Positions 23,691 through 35,931 are shown, counted from the first letter of the stretch. The stretch: DNA of 64,000 bases from Macrocybe gigantea (GCA_011319805.1 SJRY01000260.1:248001-312000); one strand, 5' to 3'. Notes: a model not told the origin generated them from the sequence alone. Numbers and translations are program-made.

Positions 23691-26600
23691 ATGAGACACC
23701 CGCGCCCGCTCCTCCCGCTCACTCTCGGTCTACGGTGAGCTGCCTCGTCCTTTTGCGTCAGACGTTGAGCGCTAGCTTTACTCTGACCCCTACGTCTCGC
23801 AGACGCGAGGACCCGAAGCGGATATGGGAGCGCCGCGCGCCACTGACGCCCGACGCCGTGCACCACCTTGTGAGCAAGAAGAACGTCCGCGTACACGTCG
23901 AGCATTGCGACAGACGGGTCTTTCCCGACCAGGAGTACGTAAAGGTATGCGAGCTGCGCTTTTGGTTCTCCCTTTCTCCCATTCCCACCCCTCCTTCGAG
24001 CGCCGAACACCGTGATTGGCAATGGGCAAAGAACTCCCTTTCGTCCTCAAGTCTTGAGCGGCCGTGACCCAGGCAGCGTCCCATGTTCTTCTGCTCGCTT
24101 CTCTTTTTCTATTGGTTGCTCACTCTTGCGCGTTTCCTTACAGGCTGGAGCGACCGTCACGTCAACGCTCGATGACGCGCACATCATCCTCGGGATCAAA
24201 GAGACGCCCCTACATGAAGTCATCACAAACCCAGCACCCACGCCTTCCTCCTCTGCCTCCTCATCATCTCAATGGACGCCCCGCACGCATCTCATGTTCT
24301 CGCATACCATCAAGGGGCAAACGTACAACACCCCGCTCCTCGCGCGCTTCGTCGCGCCCTCGGCAAAGTCAGACGACCCCCAGAACGCGCTGATGCCACG
24401 CCTGATAGACTATGAACTCCTCACGGACGCAGAGACGGGCAAGCGGACCGTTGGGTTTGGCTGGTTCGCCGGAGGTGCGTTTCCCGTCGTCTCGTAAACG
24501 GTGCGGCTCTCTCATCCCTCTGCATGACGACAGTCGCCGGTGTGCTCGAATCACTCTCGGCCATGGCGCACTCTCATCTCGAAGCTGGCATCGCTTCGCC
24601 GTTCTTGGTGCGTTTCGTCTCCCTCCACAAGGACACTCGCATGGTCTGACATAATTTACACCCGTTCTTCAGTACACGCCCCGCCCGCACACGCATCCTT
24701 CTCTCGATAGCCTTCGCACTGCGCTACGTGCCATAGGGCACAGGATTGCCGAGGAGGGCACTCCCTCCGTCCTTGGCCCTTTCGTCATCGGCCTCACCGG
24801 GTAATTGACGCGCTCTGCTCAGTTTGAATTTCCCTTGATAGATTGTTTAGGACGGGGAACGTCTCCCAGGGATGCCTCTCCATGCTTTCCGAGCTCCCCA
24901 TCGTCAAAGTACACGTCAAGGACCTCCACTCGCTTGTGACAAACAAAGGTATGCGTATGCGACCGCTTCGATGAAGGTTCATGTCCTCTTTTGACCCGAA
25001 ATCTGACGCATATATCTGCAGACACTGACTTGAAAAAGGTACTGCGGCGTGTTGCGTCCTCCTGTCTGTCCAAACTCAAACTTGTAGCTATACCTCGCGC
25101 ACGCGCTCCCCGAGGACTACCTTATGCGTACCGACGGGCGAAAGTACCAGCGTACAGACTACTACGCGCATCCAGAACTCTACAAGTCGATTTTTGCCGA
25201 GACAGTGCGTCGTCCGAAACATCTGTACGCGCGGGTCTGACTCGAGAATCGGTGTCACTCTCTACAGGTCGCGCCATACTTGACGCTGTTCCTCAACGGC
25301 GCGGGATGGGGTCCCGCTTTCCCGCGCCTCGTGACCAACCCGCAGCTCGAAACGGCGCTGAGGAAGGCGCAGGCGCTGGGTGGAGCCAGGTTCACCAATA
25401 TTGGTGATATCAGCTGCGATGTCGAGGTGTTCACGCGTTTTGCTCTCTGTGCTGCTATGCATGCGATTAATACATTTCCTGCGTGTGCCATTTGTCTAGG
25501 GCGGCTTGGAATTCCTGACGCGCTCGACCACACTCTCTGCACCGTTCTACAAGGTCCGCCCAAACAGTCTTCCCACTAATCTGCCTGCGGTGCAGTTCAT
25601 GTCCGTCGACATACTCCCTGCATCACTCCCGCTCGACGCGTCGAGACATTTCGCCAAAGCACTGATGCCGTACCTCGAGAATTTGGTCGATCGGTACGCG
25701 TCCGCGTCTGGTGAGTTGGGTATCGGTAGACATGGGGAGGCATTGGAGCGGGCAACTGTTGCGCGGGGAGGGAGGCTGGTGGAACGACACGAGTGGTTGC
25801 AGGACGCGGTGAATAAGCACTATCAGGGGACGGACGTGGAGACAAAGGGAGCGAGTGGGGCTGGTCATGTAAAGAAGAAGAGGTTGCTGCTTCTTGGCAG
25901 TGGCATGGTCGCCGGACCCGCGGTGGAGGAGATCGCAAAGAGGAAAGATGTCGAGTTGGTTATTGGTATTGCCCCTTCCTTTTCCTGCTTTTGCGTCGTC
26001 CTGATCGAATATGGATAAACAGCTAGCAACTCGGAGGCGGAACTCAAGAGCCTTACCATGGGCTACGACAACGACAACGTGCGGGGTCGCGTGGTCGACA
26101 TGTCGGACCGGGAGGAGGTTGGAAGACTCGTAGAGCAGGCGGACGTGGTTATCAGGTGCGGGGCGATGTGCGGTCTGACAACGTGTAGCTGAAATTGATG
26201 CGTGTTGCGCTGCGGGGGGACAGTTTGCTGCCGGTCGCGCTTCATAAGAGCGCCGCAGAGCTTTGTGTCAAACATGGGAAGCACTTGGTCACTGCATCGT
26301 ACATCTCGGACGGGATGCGGAGCCTGCACGACAGGTCAGTCTCATCCACCTCTTGCACACCAGCGTCGTATGATCTCACGTGTTGGTCTGCGCCATCCCC
26401 TTTCTTTTCCTCCCACTAGCGCAATCGCAGCCGATGTCCTGCTCTTGAACGAGATCGGGCTCGACCCCGGAATCGACCACTGTTCCGCCATCTCGCTCGT
26501 GAACAGGCTTCATGCGGAGGGCAAGGAGGTCTTGTCCTTTACGTCGTTTTGTGGCGGACTCCCGGCCCCGGACGTCCGACCGTGCGCAGGCCCGTTGGGG

Positions 26601-27697
26601 TACAAGTTCAGCTGGAGCCCGAGAGGCGTGCTCAGTGCGGCGTTGAATTCGGCGCGATTCAAGTTGGGTGGGAACGTGCGTTCTTTTTTCCCCTAACTTG
26701 CCCATTTTGACTTTGACATGCCTAGACAGATTTATGAGGTACCTGGGCGAGATTTGTTGAGAAAGCATTTTCCGAGTGTGCCTGTCACGGACGAGTTTGC
26801 GCTCGAGGGCATCGCGAATCGGGATAGTCTTCCGTATGCGCAGACGTATAATTTAGGGCGTGCGAGGACTGTGTTGCGGGGAACCTTGAGGTATGACTTT
26901 GTTACTCCTTTCCTTGGCGTTCATCCGATGTCTGATCAAATCGCACAGATATCCTGGCTTCTCGGACCTCATGCAGTCCTTCAAAACCCTCGGCCTGCTC
27001 CGGACCGAACCAAAGCTTCACATCACCCACTGGATGACCTTTGTACAGCAATGTATCGAGCTACAGATGGAGACCCACACTCAGACACGCGCTGGAATGA
27101 AATCCAGCGATCTCCAGCGCACTATGGAGGCTCTCGTCCCACATGATGGCCTTCCTGCGCTGCTCGACGCACTGCGATGGCTCAATCTCCTGCCTGCGAC
27201 GCCAGAACAGGCCAGCGCGTTGACGCCGCTTCCGCCTCTGCCTGCGAAACCGATGGCACCGATAGACTGGTTCGCATACCTCTTGGCGCACAAGATGCGG
27301 TACGAGCCTGGCGAGCGGGACATGGTCGTCCTGCGCACGAGGTCGTTGCGCGGCCTGTCCAACGTGATCGTCCCGAGGGAAGGGACGAAGTGCTCCCCGG
27401 AACACAGGGGCAGCAAGAAGAGGAAGAGATCCACACGGCGTCGCTGATCACGTATGGCACGTCTTCTGCGTCGGCTATGGCGCGTACCGTCGGGCTGCCC
27501 GTTGCGATCGCGGCGCTGAACGTGTTGGACGGCAAGGTGCGCCTGAGGGGCGTCGCGGGGCCAAGCGATCGGAGCGTGTACGAGCCTGTGTTGCAAGGGC
27601 TGGAGACGGTCGGGTTGGAATGCGGGAGGCGAAGAGGGTCAGTGTGGGTGGTGAGGGCTCGCTTGAGAGGAGCCTCGCCGCGTCTGTGCGATCTTGA
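23691..27697 (+). CDS. Bifunctional lysine-ketoglutarate reductase/saccharopine dehydrogenase (LKR/SDH)
   Basis: Fused alpha-aminoadipate semialdehyde synthase. In animals and plants it degrades lysine via saccharopine, typically in mitochondria; the short basic N-terminus MRHPRPLLPL may be a presequence. Exons begin at 23691, 23803, 24144, 24534, 24673, 24851, 25022, 25088, 25268, 25500, 26023, 26224, 26420, 26730 and 26949; exon 25022-25038 is only 17 nt. The N-terminal LKR half shows RIWERRAPLTPDAVHHL, GIKETP and FIGLTGTGNVSQG-type blocks; the SDH half starts with the NAD(P) loop LLLLGSGMVAGPAVEEI and has NEIGLDPGIDH and SLLPVALHKSAA. Two one-base deletions break the tail: about 27333 (between RDMVVL and HEVV) and about 27617 (before GMREAKRVSV). 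Restoring frame by inspection ends the protein at 27697. Ascomycetes carry the two activities as separate proteins for lysine synthesis, so the fused form is notable. Confidence 0.88.
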
Positions 27698-28273
27698 GTT
27701 TCTTTCGATCGCGTACCAGTGCAACTCTACCCGTTGTCCATTGCATTGTCCAACCCATGATCAAGCTGTATTTTTTCTTCTTTTTGGGTATCCTATTTAC
27801 TGCAATTACAGATCACCGTGCGCTGCGTTGTTCTGAGTCCTCGATTCTCGAGGCCGAACAAGTCTTTTGAGGCGCTCTGTTCAAAGGAAGGATCCATGTA
27901 TATTGTAAACTGCTAATTGAAAACATTGTCCAAGTACACGCATCACGACATCCATTGCGATCAAAGATGAGCCCAACTTGAAAACATCGAGATATTCTTC
28001 AATCGGTGGACAAGCATGAGGCGAACGATGAGGCCATGAGCTTGAGGCCTTGCCTTAGACGGAATAGCTGTCCCCTCGGGCATGCAATGACCACACTTCA
28101 GTCACTTCAGTGACCATAGACCAATGCTAGGCTCCACATACGCTCCCTAAATTTGGGTTCATGAAGGACAGCCGAGACTCCAACTTGGATGCAAGCCTAC
28201 CATCGCCCCCGCACTGCATCCAGTCTGTCTCAGCTCCTGCAAATGCCGTATTCCAATCAGACAAGCCGTCCAG
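27698..28273. other. Intergenic, convergent 3' ends
   Basis: Between LKR/SDH (+) and Gpi1 (-). No gene recognised. Confidence 0.5.
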
Positions 28274-30747
28274 TCAATCCGCTTTGAGCTTTGAATTAGA
28301 GTTGCCGTGAGAATCGGCGGAATCAGCAGTGGCGGGTGTGTGTCCCGAGTGTTCAGCGGGTATTTTGTTGTACCGGATGGAGTAGCGCGGTATGGCGGCG
28401 AGGTATCGTCCAGAGAGCACACGCCCGAGCAGACGCAGAGGATTATAATGGGACGTGAGGCGGGAGGAGAGTTGAACTGGGTAGTTACAGTGCAATGTTG
28501 GAAACGTACGAGACGGGAAAAGATGGGAATGACTCACTGTACTGGAAGAATATGGTCGAAAGAGCCAGCGGTTGGTTCTGCGCAGCTTCGTCAGCATCGA
28601 GATGGTGGGTACGCAGTCAATGGTTCACCTTTATCACGAGCAGTGGATATTTGGATTGCGGAAAATCAAGTCTGTCGAAATAAATGCCTCCTGTAACACT
28701 ATGTCGAGTATCAGAATAGAGTCATTGAGATGAAGCCGTACCAGGAAGCCTCCATGGATCTTTAACGCGTAGCATGAGCGCAAAGAGCGGAAAGTGATTC
28801 ATGAATGCCAATAGGGTATCAAGGGCCGCCTGTATGATGAGAATGCCCAAACGCATCTGGAACAAGACACCATTAGCGAAAAACAGTGACAGAACGGACG
28901 TTGGAATCGTACCAAGGCAAATAATGAATAGTACGCCAAGACAGTTGGGAAGAGGAAGGCAACGAGCGTGAAGAGGATGGTGCCAAACAACAATTGATCA
29001 AGATCATATTCCCATGAATCGGTGCGGCCGCGCAAGACATTGTATCGTTTCCCTGACAAACGGTACCGCAAGAATGCAGGCTGAAAGGGCAAAGCCAATC
29101 GGACGGGAACACATACATACCTCGGAAAGATTCCAGAGAGATCCTGCAGTCTGTAGCATGCGCTGATACACGGCAGAGGCGACCATGTAACCAAGATAGA
29201 TATGGAACGTGAGGATCGCCAGAAGGTCCATGAACACAGAGATCGCCAGCGTGACGCCTCCGCAGCTGATGAGTCCGACGGCATAAATCATAGACGATGA
29301 ATATTGGGATCCTTTCATGAGAAGATCTATATTCGACAGGAATAAGTAGACAGTTCAGGGTGGTGTGTAGTGAGAGCGCACCTCCCCATGTCGCAATGAG
29401 GCTGATGAATGTATGGGTATAAAATTGCTTAGTTCTGTGTTGAGCTTGAGTCCCGCTGGCCATGAATCTAACCAACGCAGGACCCATTGGATCCATGAGA
29501 TAAGAACATACTAACAGTGGGGTCAATCGCTTAACGATCCGAAATGTTCCTCTGCGTACCTCGACCGTGCTATTGAGCATTCGAGAGAGGACAATATGGT
29601 TGTCACACAAGAACGCGCTGACGGCGAACCCGATGATGATGTCGTTCAGGATGAGCCATAGCGTGTTGAAATAACTGGTTCAAGTGTGAGTCGATTCCGA
29701 TGGCTGTGGGCGGGATTAGACGAACGCACTTTGTGTACCTGGCCGAGTAGACAGTGATGGATACGGTCTCATTACGCCTCAGAGTCCCAGTTTCAGATGC
29801 GAAGAAAATCCCCTGTTCCGCTCGGACGTCGATTTGCTGGACTGCACCACAAAAGCAAAAGCTCAGGATAATAGGTCATGTAACATGTGTTGACTAGGCA
29901 CCTATCGCCGAGATATCTTTCAATGGTGGAGTATTGAATAGCAGTATCGGAAAATTGCATAAAGTCGTTAAATAAAATGACAAGAAACCGAGGACGTGGA
30001 GTAATCGGCATCCGAGGCGCTTGAGCGTGGTAGAGATGGTCTGTCGGAGGAAGTGTTTCCGGGGCCACTGCTGGATTTCCTGGACCATGGATTCAAGAGC
30101 CTTTGACGAATTAAACTAAATTACGTCAATTATTCAGGAGTAGTGGTGCAAAATCTTTGGCATATACCTGGTTGATAGATATCTCGTTGATGCTTCCAGT
30201 CAGAGGTCGGTGACGCAGGGCAGTAAAGTCGTGACGTGCAGCCATGATATACCGCGTGTCGCCAAGTATTTGCGGTCGGTTCGTGACATCCAGCTGAAGG
30301 CCGTCAAGAGAGTAGAATCGCAGCGTCTTCTGTAGATGTCGATAATAGAAAATAATATTATAATTTCTGCGGTGTGTTACGTTGGAGCGGACGGTTTCAA
30401 ATTGGAAAGAAGCCTACACGGCATCCAACAACTCTAATGATGGGACCGAAGGCACCCCACTCCCGGACACGTCGGTGAATTTGCAGGTCCCCAGAACGAC
30501 CGGTTCTGCACCGCATACCTTCATGAGTGCCTCCCATCGACGAGACCCCTTGAGTGATGAGAGCCACGACGCAGCCTCTTGCAACTTGAAACGCCGCTAG
30601 CTGTGAGCTCGTGAAAGCCGTCTAGGAGAACAAACACACCGTATCCGCCTGAAGGACGCCGGCGACGCAGATGACAGGACTGGACCATCCATAGCAAAAG
30701 CCAGCCTGGTTCACATCGGATGGCCAGAAGACGGAGGTAGGGGGCAT
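28274..30747 (-). CDS. GPI-GlcNAc transferase subunit Gpi1/PIG-Q
   Basis: Subunit of the ER complex that transfers GlcNAc to phosphatidylinositol, the first step of GPI-anchor synthesis. Thirteen exons: 30747-30640, 30596-30418, 30366-30168, 30100-29902, 29841-29739, 29674-29560, 29510-29382, 29326-29121, 29052-28913, 28856-28742, 28690-28629, 28577-28538, 28476-28274. The start MPPTSVFWPSDVNQAGFCYG is a typical fungal Gpi1 N-terminus. Family blocks include WPAGLKLNTELS, KRYNVLRGRTDSWEYDLDQL, FGTILFTLVAFLFPTVLAYY, LMLRVKDPWRLPGG and LTSHYNPLRLLGRVLSG, and several membrane spans are evident. Two apparent one-base deletions interrupt the frame: about 29425 (NTELS to FYTHTF) and about 29126, where a short T run precedes the exon 8 donor. 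Everything else joins in phase. It shares a 144-bp divergent promoter with the Rho gene. Confidence 0.85.
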
Positions 30748-30891
30748 AAGCAGAAACGGCCACGTGATCGAAGCTTTCATGGCCCTGTTGAGTGACCTTG
30801 GACCAATCTCTGCAAAGCTTCCAACTCAACCCTTCACCATATTCTCTTCTCTTCCGGATACCTTGCGGCGTCTCAAGCGCTAGATTATACC
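30748..30891. promoter_or_regulatory. Divergent promoter, Gpi1 / Rho GTPase
   Basis: Only 144 bp separate the two ATGs, so both core promoters must lie here or overlap the opposite 5' regions. No clear TATA box is seen. Confidence 0.5.
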
Positions 30892-31698
30892 ATGGATCTC
30901 TCATACCAGACCAGCCGGCCAACCGCTCCTCCTAGAAGGCCCGACCTGAAGCGGAAACTCGTCGTTGTTGGAGACGGTGCGCCAACCTCGTCTGTCTCGA
31001 CCGTGTACCACACATTCATTATCCGGACCATCCAAAGGCGGCTGCGGAAAGACATGTTTGCTGATTGTTTACGCGGAGAACCGGTTCCCAGAGGTGAGCA
31101 GCGTCGTGTTTTCCCCTGGCTTTCTAATGCGATGCAGCTTCACGAGATTCCAGGCATATATCCCCACAGTCTTCGAGAATTATGTCACTCAGGTGCACTA
31201 TGATGGGAAGGAAATAGAGCTCGCGCTTTGGGATACGGCCGGCCAGGAGGAATATGACAGACTGAGGCCGCTCAGTTACCCAGAGAGCGACGTGATACTG
31301 ATCGTATTTTCGGTTGACTTTCCAACCAGCCTAGCAAACGTGCAAGATAAGGTGCGCACCATGCGCGTTGGTGCACATTCTTTCTTGATGAAACCTGTCG
31401 TATGCAGTGGTATCCGGAGGTGGCCCATTTCTGCGAGGGAACACCATTGATACTAGTGGCGACCAAAACTGATCTACGCAATGACGACCAGACGAGACGA
31501 ATGTTGGCCGCACAAGGCCAAGCGCCTGTTACAGCAGAACAAGGCGGACTGGTGGCCAGAGAGATTGGCGCGAAATACATTGAATGCTCAGCCAAAACGG
31601 GCAGAGGCGTTCAGGAGGTCTTCAACCTCGCTCTCAAGGAAAGCTTGAAGGGGAAATGGGGTAAAATAGTCAAACAACGCAGATGCGTGATAACCTGA
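30892..31698 (+). CDS. Rho-family small GTPase, Rho4-like
   Basis: Switch protein of polarity, septation and wall synthesis. Four exons, 30892-30976, 31038-31093, 31154-31351 and 31408-31698, give 209 residues. All GTPase motifs are present: P-loop GDGGCGKTC, switch [32 protein letters not shown] (NKxD equivalent) and ECSAK. The C-terminus is polybasic and ends in CVIT, a CAAX prenylation box. A 20-residue Pro/Arg-rich extension precedes the G domain. [11 protein letters not shown] and the effector loop resemble fungal Rho4 more than Rho1, Rho3 or Cdc42; paralog choice is inference. The acceptor of exon 2 is a weak AAAG. Frame is unbroken. Confidence 0.9.
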
Positions 31699-32333
31699 CA
31701 ATCTTGTTCTCTTTGATCTCGATGCTGTGTATATGCAATAGGCGGGTACTATTAACCATCTACTGACCTTTTTCCTCTCTGCACATGGTATATGGTAAAC
31801 ATATTTATGATAGACACCCGCCGCGCTTTTGATTAGGATACTGATATTGTAACATGAACATGAAACTGAACAACATCGTTCGTTCGCATCCTTCGACGAT
31901 TCCTACGCCCGGACAGATGGACACGGCGTGGGCTGTGTCGGTGATCGCGGACAATCGATAATCTATGGCCCAAGGCTCGAAAGACGAAGCGATCATCCAA
32001 GCTTGAACTGGACAATCACCCTCTGGAAATCGTGCTCTCGCAGCTTTCAGGAGTCGCAGTCGTATGCTCAAAACGGCCGATAACGAAACTTTGTAACCAC
32101 GGCTTATATACACCGAGAAAATATGATAAGGAATAGGATACAGAATTGATGCGTTTATAGAATACATGTGATATAGAGGGTTAGAAAATAAGACACAGAA
32201 AGGAAAGAGAATGACGCATGAACGAAATGTACCGGAAAATGTTCAGCGAAACAACATCAGATGAATGAGATCTTAGGAACGACATAAATCGTCTCTAATT
32301 TGATGGAAGACGCAACTTAAGCATAGTCCGATT
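31699..32333. other. Intergenic, convergent 3' ends
   Basis: Between the Rho gene (+) and the disordered-protein gene (-). No gene recognised. Confidence 0.5.
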
Positions 32334-33560
32334 TCAGATAGTTCTTTGATTATTGGCTCGCCGTTTCGGTGAGGAGGGAGTGCGATGGCGGCTCGGCGCC
32401 GGAGAAATGAAGAAAGAAGATTCACGTCCAAGGTAAGGCCGTTTTGGTGTCGCACTGGAGGGCGGTCTCGGGCCCAAAGGAGGCGAACGGACGGAAGCAG
32501 AGCGCCCCTGAAATGGCGAAGGAGTAGCACTGAACAGCGATGATGCTGGTTCAGAGAAGGAAGAGGGTAGAGGCATGCTCACGGAGCGATTTGGTTCCGG
32601 CGTCGTGATGCGGGGCAGTGAAGATGATGGCGTCAAGGTCGGCGTCCTGCTGCGGCCGGAGTCCGGAATGAGCGGAAGCTTTCGGATAGGCGTCGGTAGG
32701 TTGGCCTTGAGCGGCGCCCTTTCCGATCCTTTTGGAGGTATGAACATCGAAGTGAGGGAGTCGGACCGGTTTTGAGACTCAGTGTGAATGTAAGCTGGCA
32801 GGGCGGGGACCGGAGGAGCCGGTGTGGCAGGGTACGGACTGAATAGCGTGCGCCCAGAATCAAGCTTAGGCGTGTTGGGACGGGACCCGTACAGCTCGAG
32901 TATGCTCCAAGTCGTTGAAGCCGACATTCCGGAAGAAGGGATGGGAGAAACTATGTTTTCCTTTTCATTCTCAAAGTCGAGTGGCTGGATTTTCGCCCGT
33001 GCAAGCGCGGACTTCCCCAGGGGCGACAAAGGTGGCGTGAAAGAGACGGGAGATGGGAATTGCGCAAGAAGGTTGGCTTTGTTGGATTCCCGCGCTGAAT
33101 TCAGACGGAGATTGAGGTCCACGCTGAGATCCAACCCTGATCTCTCGAATATCGGCAGATATGCAGGATCGTCGTTTGCTTGAACCCCTTCCCATCTCAT
33201 GAGTGGTTTGGTGGAGGGGTTTGAAGGGGCCAGTGTCTGCGGCACGAGTTTAAACCGCTCCGAAAAACGCTTCAACTTCACATCTGGTTCGCTTTCGATG
33301 ACCGATACGTCCATGTCGTTGTCACTTCCCATATCCCTAATATTATCCAGCTCCCGGGCAAGCCATACTACGGGGTCGCAGAGGTCGTCGTCGTCGTCGT
33401 CGTCCACCGAACCGTGCCACGAATGCGGATCGTTGAAAATTCGCTCAGCGATGGCACTTTTAGGCATCCCGCTCAGCATCAGTCCATCTGGGCTGGCCGA
33501 AAGAAGGGGAGATTCCAGGTCATCCAGGTCGAGATACTGTTGCCTTGGCCTGAGCGACAT
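32334..33560 (-). CDS. Disordered Ser/Pro-rich protein with acidic tract
   Basis: Single exon, 408 codons, from a genuine ATG at 33560. Begins with a short SLRPRQQYLDLDDLESPLLS segment, then the motif GMPKSAIAERIFNDP, which resembles GIGKSSIVADWIFNNP in the protein at 9090-12445, then a run of seven Asp encoded by a GTC/GAC microsatellite near 33385-33405. A short conserved-looking stretch follows (DPVVWLARELDNIRDMGSD), with the remainder Ser/Pro/Arg-rich and ending in RRANNQRTI. No domain recognised. A cell-cycle-type substrate composition (many SP/TP sites, one KENIVSP) is visible, but function is unknown. Confidence 0.8.
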   Translation of the reverse strand: MSLRPRQQYLDLDDLESPLLSASPDGLMLSGMPKSAIAERIFNDPHSWHGSVDDDDDDDLCDPVVWLARELDNIRDMGSDNDMDVSVIESEPDVKLKRFSERFKLVPQTLAPSNPSTKPLMRWEGVQANDDPAYLPIFERSGLDLSVDLNLRLNSARESNKANLLAQFPSPVSFTPPLSPLGKSALARAKIQPLDFENEKENIVSPIPSSGMSASTTWSILELYGSRPNTPKLDSGRTLFSPYPATPAPPVPALPAYIHTESQNRSDSLTSMFIPPKGSERAPLKANLPTPIRKLPLIPDSGRSRTPTLTPSSSLPRITTPEPNRSVSMPLPSSFSEPASSLFSATPSPFQGRSASVRSPPLGPRPPSSATPKRPYLGRESSFFISPAPSRHRTPSSPKRRANNQRTI

Positions 33561-34005
33561 CGATAACAGACGAAAGGAGGGGAGGTGTGAACAGTGCCGG
33601 ACTGTTGGAACGGGGAGTGATCCAGAAATCCTTCCAAGAGCGGATTATTAAAGGAATATCAAGATGACGATAATAGCTTCATCTCCCTAACCCGTTACCG
33701 AGCAGAGTGTGGACTAAAACAGCTCTTAACTGTAGGCGATGGCGATTGAGTGTATGATTCTGATTCAAGTCGAGTTTCACTACAACCTTGTTTCAGGGCG
33801 TTTCCAAATGTGGACATGCGACTTCTTTAAATGGAAATCAACCTCAGTATGAGTTTCAGGTCCATCATCGATTGCGACGACCGTTTCAGCGGAAACGCGC
33901 TCCGACCTTGTACCTCGTGGAGCTCAGTATCATTTAATAATCAGCATTTTGATGCAAAATACCCTTCCTGTGACACTTGCGATAATGTTACGAGTATCGG
34001 GTTTA
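33561..34005. other. Intergenic
   Basis: Between the promoter side of the disordered-protein gene (-) and the 3' end of GH5 copy 1 (-). No gene recognised. Confidence 0.5.
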
Positions 34006-35732
34006 CTAATTGGTGGCGCTTTCCTTCAAAATGGCATTCAACCCATCGCGCTTCTCGCAGTTCTCAAAGCGGAAACTTTTGGCGAGCTCTTCCAACTCGG
34101 ATTCTTCAAGGCCGCGGAAGTGATCTGCCCACTCTTTGATCATGAATTCCGCAACCAGCATCGTTCGGGCGATCCTGGTCACCCGCTCCTCGACTGACCA
34201 AAGAGGTGGATACAGTTTGAGATTCGCTTCGTCAGAAACGGCTCCTCTGACCAGCTCCACTATGGGGTCGTATATGTGCTTGACACTTCGGTCATCTTTT
34301 CCCCAAGCATCAACAGCGAGGCGGTGCTTTTTGTCAAGAAACGTCCTAAATCGACGCATGTATGGCGTCGTCTGAGCAACATAGACCATTCCTTGAAAGC
34401 CGATATCCTTGTAAAGCCATATCGACCAGCTCAGTCGATCCTGGGTGATTACAAGTTCAGCACAGCGTGGAAGATGAGAAACTCGACCTACCTTCTTGTA
34501 AATGGCCAGTTGATCCTTAAGGACGTGATACCGTCTTTCGTTGATGGCATCCGTAAGGACACCATCATACTCCCGCCTTGCATATACAGGTCCCCACTCC
34601 CCATTCCAGACGCACAATCCCTTTTCATCCATCCAACGTCGCTTCCGCTCGTAGGTCTTTCTAAGCCGCTCTTCCTGTTCCGGTCGACCTTCATATGCTT
34701 GCGGAGAAGCAGGGAATCCGAACACAGCGTAATCATGGATGGAATATGCCGTGTTCTCCCATCTCTTGCCTGAATCATCGGGGAAATGTGTGAAATCCGT
34801 CGCATAAGTGTTTCCGTCTAGAAAGATGATATGACGGGAGTCAACGGCCCTGATGGCTCCAATGGCACGATCATAGAACGCAAGCAACCTGCTGTGCGAG
34901 GGGTGGGAGTCTGCGGGTTCGTTAAGAAGGTTATAGCCAGCGATCCACGGATTATCCTTATAGCGTTTGGCGATTTCCGTCCACAGCCAAACTAGCCGGT
35001 CTTGGAAGTCCTTGTGCATCCAAAACTGGGCGATGTGAGTCCCTGAGTCTGAATGCCAGCCATTGTTCTGTCCCCCCGGAGCGGTATGCATATCGACCAC
35101 CGTATGGATCGAATTCTGTGCACAGGTGACTATCACGCGATCTAGATGTTTGAACGCGTCTGGTTTGAGCTGTCGGGGATAGGCATCGTCTGAGCGAGTT
35201 CAAACGAACCCTGTGTTTCAATGGCAGAATTCAGCCAAGCGACTGGCCAGCCGACCTTACCTTCAAAATGGCGGTAGTTGACGGCAATCCTGATGCAGTT
35301 GAGTCCCAGGGATTTGAAGAACTCTGCATCAGATGCTGTGAAAAAATGTTCCAGAAACTACGGCGTACATCGTTTAGTCTAGAATTGACTTTCAACAAGA
35401 CATGGAGGTGCACCTTGTCGAAGAAGAACGCGGACTTTTCTTCGCCAAGCACTTCAGCCAGCGCCTCTCTTATTTGAAATTCGCAACCTGGATACCCTGA
35501 TGCACGTATATTTCACAATTGGCCGAAGTCTACAAGCTTGAGATACAAGTTACAAGGACTTGCCAGTAATAAAATTCTCCATCCTGCAGTTGAGTCTCAA
35601 TTGATGCCAGATATTGATGGAGGATCATTGGGAAACGTACGTCATCCAACCGCCCAGGCCTGCGCCGCGCAAAACCACTTCGTTTCCTGCTTCATCGACG
35701 ATCTTAGCCCCCGATACTCTTAAAAAGCTCAT
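34006..35732 (-). CDS. GH5 glycoside hydrolase (exo-beta-glucanase/glucosidase-like), copy 1
   Basis: Retaining glycosidase of the GH5 clan. Six exons, 35732-35641, 35583-35564, 35496-35414, 35357-35261, 35189-34492 and 34440-34006, join to 474 residues. The start [20 protein letters not shown] leads to RGAGLGGWM. The acid/base Glu is in AGYNLLNEPADS and the nucleophile candidate in [30 protein letters not shown] and SIHDY are other GH5 marks. No signal peptide is seen, so a cytoplasmic or non-classically secreted enzyme is likely. Exon 2 is 20 nt and its intron uses the GC donor GCAAGT; the paralog at 59812-61565 has GT at the same place. An upstream in-frame ATG exists at 35837, but the chosen start matches the paralog. 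Substrate is not deducible. Frame unbroken. Confidence 0.9.
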
Positions 35733-35931
35733 GGCGCTGTCGGTCAGAGATGGAATGGAGGGAATGTCTGGGTGCGTCGAACCTGTGCCTATGTAGTCAA
35801 CATCACTATGTGGACGGTAATGTCGGACCGGGCTCATATGACCTCGCTGCCGCCGAAGATCTTCCGGTTCGAAGAACGAGGTCAAGTGTGCAGAAAAGCA
35901 CTGAGATTTTGTTGAAAAAAAAAAAGACAGT

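Noticed and set aside
25554..25596. Possible 42-nt intron in LKR/SDH (GTCCGC...GTGCAG)
   Set aside because: In-frame reading through it (SLPTNLPAVQFMSVDILP) fits the family better than removal.
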